This document shows, piece after piece, positions 22,029-23,707 of a stretch of DNA of 23,707 nt. The stretch is from Iamia sp035765045 (lineage in GTDB: Bacteria; Actinomycetota; Acidimicrobiia; Acidimicrobiales; Iamiaceae): positions 1-23,707 of the forward strand of contig DASTYI010000132.1 of the NCBI GenBank assembly GCA_035765045.1, written 5' to 3'. Every line of letters begins with the position of its first letter. Position 1 is the first letter of the stretch. Made by a program: the position numbers and the translations under genes. The notes beneath the pieces were generated by a model that was given only the letters and a program-made list of their open reading frames with translations, did no database searches and was not told the DNA's origin.

Positions 22029-23182
22029 GAGCCGCTCAGCTCCCGCTCCAGCGGCGTGCGGAACCGGGGGGTGACGACGACCCCGGCGAACCAGGCCTCC
22101 CACCGGGCCGCGGCGGCGACGACGGCGTCCCGGGCCTCGGCGCCGACGTCGACCCGGAGGTCGACGGCGATCGTCCCGTCGGGGCGCTGGGCCCACCCGC
22201 CGACGACCCGGCCGTCGGCCCAGACGGTGGGGCCGGCGTTGCCGTTGCGGTCGAACAGCAGGGGGCCGAGGTCGCCCAGGTACCAGGCCCGCCCCTTCCA
22301 GCCCATCGTCGTCGGGTCGAGCCCGGGGAGCAGGGCGACCCAGGGGGCGGGCGGGGCGACCGGCTCGGCGTCGTCGGCGGCGACCCACGCCGGGGCCCCG
22401 TCGACCGTCACGGCCACGGCGCCGGCCGCGGCCAGGGCGGTGCGGACCTGCGTCGCCGTCCAGCCCGTCCACCAGCGGACGTCGGCCTCGGTGACCGGAC
22501 CGAAGCGGGCGACGTAGGCGCCGACCACGGCCGCCCGGGCGGCGGCCGGGGCGGGCTCGCCGGCGGTGGTGCCCGGGGCGTAGCGGTACTGGCCCGACAC
22601 CCACGACCCCAGCGGGCGGCCCCGCACGATCCGGCCGGCGAAGCCGAGGATGGTCAGCAGCCGGGACCCGACCGTGACCTCGGTGGCCCACCTCCCCCCG
22701 CCGTAGGTGACCTTGGTGCCGAGGGCCGGGACGACCTTGCCGAGGGCGGCGGCCGAGATCTCCCCGGCGTCCGCCACCGCCGCGACCACCTCGTCGGCGA
22801 CGGCGTCGACCCACGCCTCGGGATCGGCGATGTCGCCCCGGGCGGCCAGCGCCTCGACCAGCTTCCGCCGGGCCGGCACCACCAGCGGCTCGGCCCCCGC
22901 CACCCGCAGGGCGGGGACGAGGTCGCGGGGCGCCACCCACAGGGTGCGGCGGATCGTGTGGAGGCGGACGAGCGTGCGGTCGTCGTACAGCGCCCGCTCG
23001 GCGTCGCCGACGTCGCCGGCCCCGGTGCGGGCGGCGGCCGAGAGGTGGACGGTGACCGGGTCGCTGGCGTGCAGGGCGACCACGGCGGCCGCCGCCTCCT
23101 CGGCCGTCGCCATCGGTGCGGCCAGGGCATGGCGCCGGCCCAGGCGGGCTCGCCGCTCGGCGTCGTCGATCGGGCGCTCCAC
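22025..23182 (-). CDS. Winged-helix DNA-binding protein of the HTH_42 / AlkZ superfamily
   Basis: A 385-residue protein of the YcaQ/AlkZ superfamily, whose characterised members are DNA glycosylases for bulky alkyl or crosslink lesions. Supporting segments are the N-terminal L-H-A-S-D-P-V-T-V-H-L, T-L-W-V-A-P-R-D-L, the mid-region F-G-P-V-T-E-A-D-V-R-W-W-T-G-W and the late L-L-P-G-L-D-P-T-T-M-G-W-K-G-R. Known glycosylases carry a catalytic Gln-x-Gln at the position of His38-Ala-Ser40 here; both Gln are absent, so glycosylase activity is doubtful. It starts 23 bases from the divergent rpe start and leads the methyltransferase-lar operon. Confidence 0.82.
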   Translation of the reverse strand: MERPIDDAERRARLGRRHALAAPMATAEEAAAAVVALHASDPVTVHLSAAARTGAGDVGDAERALYDDRTLVRLHTIRRTLWVAPRDLVPALRVAGAEPLVVPARRKLVEALAARGDIADPEAWVDAVADEVVAAVADAGEISAAALGKVVPALGTKVTYGGGRWATEVTVGSRLLTILGFAGRIVRGRPLGSWVSGQYRYAPGTTAGEPAPAAARAAVVGAYVARFGPVTEADVRWWTGWTATQVRTALAAAGAVAVTVDGAPAWVAADDAEPVAPPAPWVALLPGLDPTTMGWKGRAWYLGDLGPLLFDRNGNAGPTVWADGRVVGGWAQRPDGTIAVDLRVDVGAEARDAVVAAAARWEAWFAGVVVTPRFRTPLERELSGS

Positions 23183-23205
23183 GGGTCGGACCCTACGATG
23201 CAGGG

Positions 23206-23707
23206 GTGACCGAGCCTCGCCCGATCTCCATCGTCCCGTCGGTCCTCCCCGCCGACTTCAGCCGGCTGGGCGAGGAGTGCGTCGCCCTCGCCGAGGCCGG
23301 CGTCGACCGCATCCAGTGGGACGTGATGGACGGTCGCTTCGTCCCCAACCTCACCTTCGGCCCCGACGTCATCGCCAGCTGTCGCAAGCACGTCGACGTG
23401 CCCTTCGAGGCCCACCTGATGGTCCTCGACCCCGACGAGCTGGCCGGGCGCTACGTCGAGGCCGGCTGCGACATCCTCATCGTCCACGCCGAGACCACCC
23501 AGCACCTCCACCGCACGCTGGCCCGGGTGCGCGACCTCGGCGCCAGCCCGGCGGTGGCGCTCAACCCGGCCACCCCGGTGGCCGCCGTCCAGCACGTGCT
23601 CGACCTGGTCGACATGGTGCTGGTGATGACCGTGAACCCCGGCTTCGGGGGCCAGGACTACATCGCCACCATGGAGCCGAAGGTCGCCGAGGTGCGGGCC
23701 CTCGCCG
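23206..23707 (+). CDS. rpe: Ribulose-phosphate 3-epimerase, N-terminal part (runs off the window)
   Basis: The first 167 codons of a (beta/alpha)8 epimerase that interconverts ribulose 5-phosphate and xylulose 5-phosphate. GTG at 23206 is the only reasonable start: the nearby ATG at 23198 meets a stop three codons on. Landmarks are I-V-P-S-V-L-P-A-D-F near the N-terminus, W-D-V-M-D-G-R-F-V-P-N, F-E-A-H-L-M-V and M-T-V-N-P-G-F-G-G-Q. In most Rpe proteins the metal-binding His is two residues before the Asp of D-V-M-D-G; here it is Gln (I-Q-W-D). The other expected residues (Asp and the His of A-H-L-M) are kept. The catalytic Asp of the second half lies beyond the window end. Confidence 0.93.
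   Translation, partial: MTEPRPISIVPSVLPADFSRLGEECVALAEAGVDRIQWDVMDGRFVPNLTFGPDVIASCRKHVDVPFEAHLMVLDPDELAGRYVEAGCDILIVHAETTQHLHRTLARVRDLGASPAVALNPATPVAAVQHVLDLVDMVLVMTVNPGFGGQDYIATMEPKVAEVRALA

Overview
The window is very GC-rich (roughly 70-75% by eye), densely packed, and full of GTG starts and 4-base GTGA/ATGA stop-start overlaps. Together with the gene families present, this points to a high-GC actinomycetote. An Acidimicrobiia-type genome (Iamia/Ilumatobacter-like) is my best guess; that is inference from style and content, not from a marker gene. I see no rRNA, tRNA, CRISPR array, insertion sequence or phage gene. No gene-free stretch exceeds about 195 bases.

Layout. (1) 2-3505, plus strand: the tail of a thiolase-like gene, a second non-canonical thiolase-like (Ltp3-type) gene, an EchA19-like crotonase and a CYP125/142-like P450. 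They are coupled by overlaps of 1-4 bases or a 2-base gap. The order and sequences resemble the mycobacterial ltp4-ltp3-echA19-cyp142 neighbourhood of sterol side-chain degradation. (2) 3471-8832, minus strand: a complete LIV/HAAT-type ABC importer (lipoprotein binding protein, a fused LivH-LivM permease, LivG, LivF) ending in a small two-helix membrane protein whose gene overlaps the P450 gene tail to tail. Two AGAAC-NN-GTTCT dyads upstream of the binding-protein gene resemble the KstR operator class. This suggests that the importer and the sterol-type genes belong to one lipid-catabolic regulon. (3) 8913-11191: two small membrane proteins (minus) divergent from a MarR regulator and a luciferase-like monooxygenase (plus), with operator-like dyads in front of both transcription units.

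(4) 11310-13618, plus strand: a cytoplasmic tyrosinase with a Cys-x-His thioether signature and a KFDV-like C-terminal domain. It is translationally coupled to a His/Cys-rich DUF2182-like membrane protein; the pair looks like a copper enzyme plus a metal-handling partner. (5) 13619-13811: a convergent intergenic region packed with dyads, including a 48-base hairpin and a second degenerate copy of it. (6) 13812-17817, minus strand: a REC-PP2C phosphatase, a CHASE3 histidine kinase and a single-domain response regulator, coupled in that order, then an endonuclease IV-like gene. (7) 17902-23182, minus strand: a tightly overlapping operon of a winged-helix AlkZ-superfamily protein, a TRAM/Fe-S RNA methyltransferase, a DUF5522 Cys-rich protein, and LarB, LarC and LarE of nickel-pincer nucleotide cofactor synthesis; no LarA is in view. 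(8) 23206-end, plus strand: the start of ribulose-phosphate 3-epimerase.

All functional calls come from motif recognition by eye; no database search was possible.
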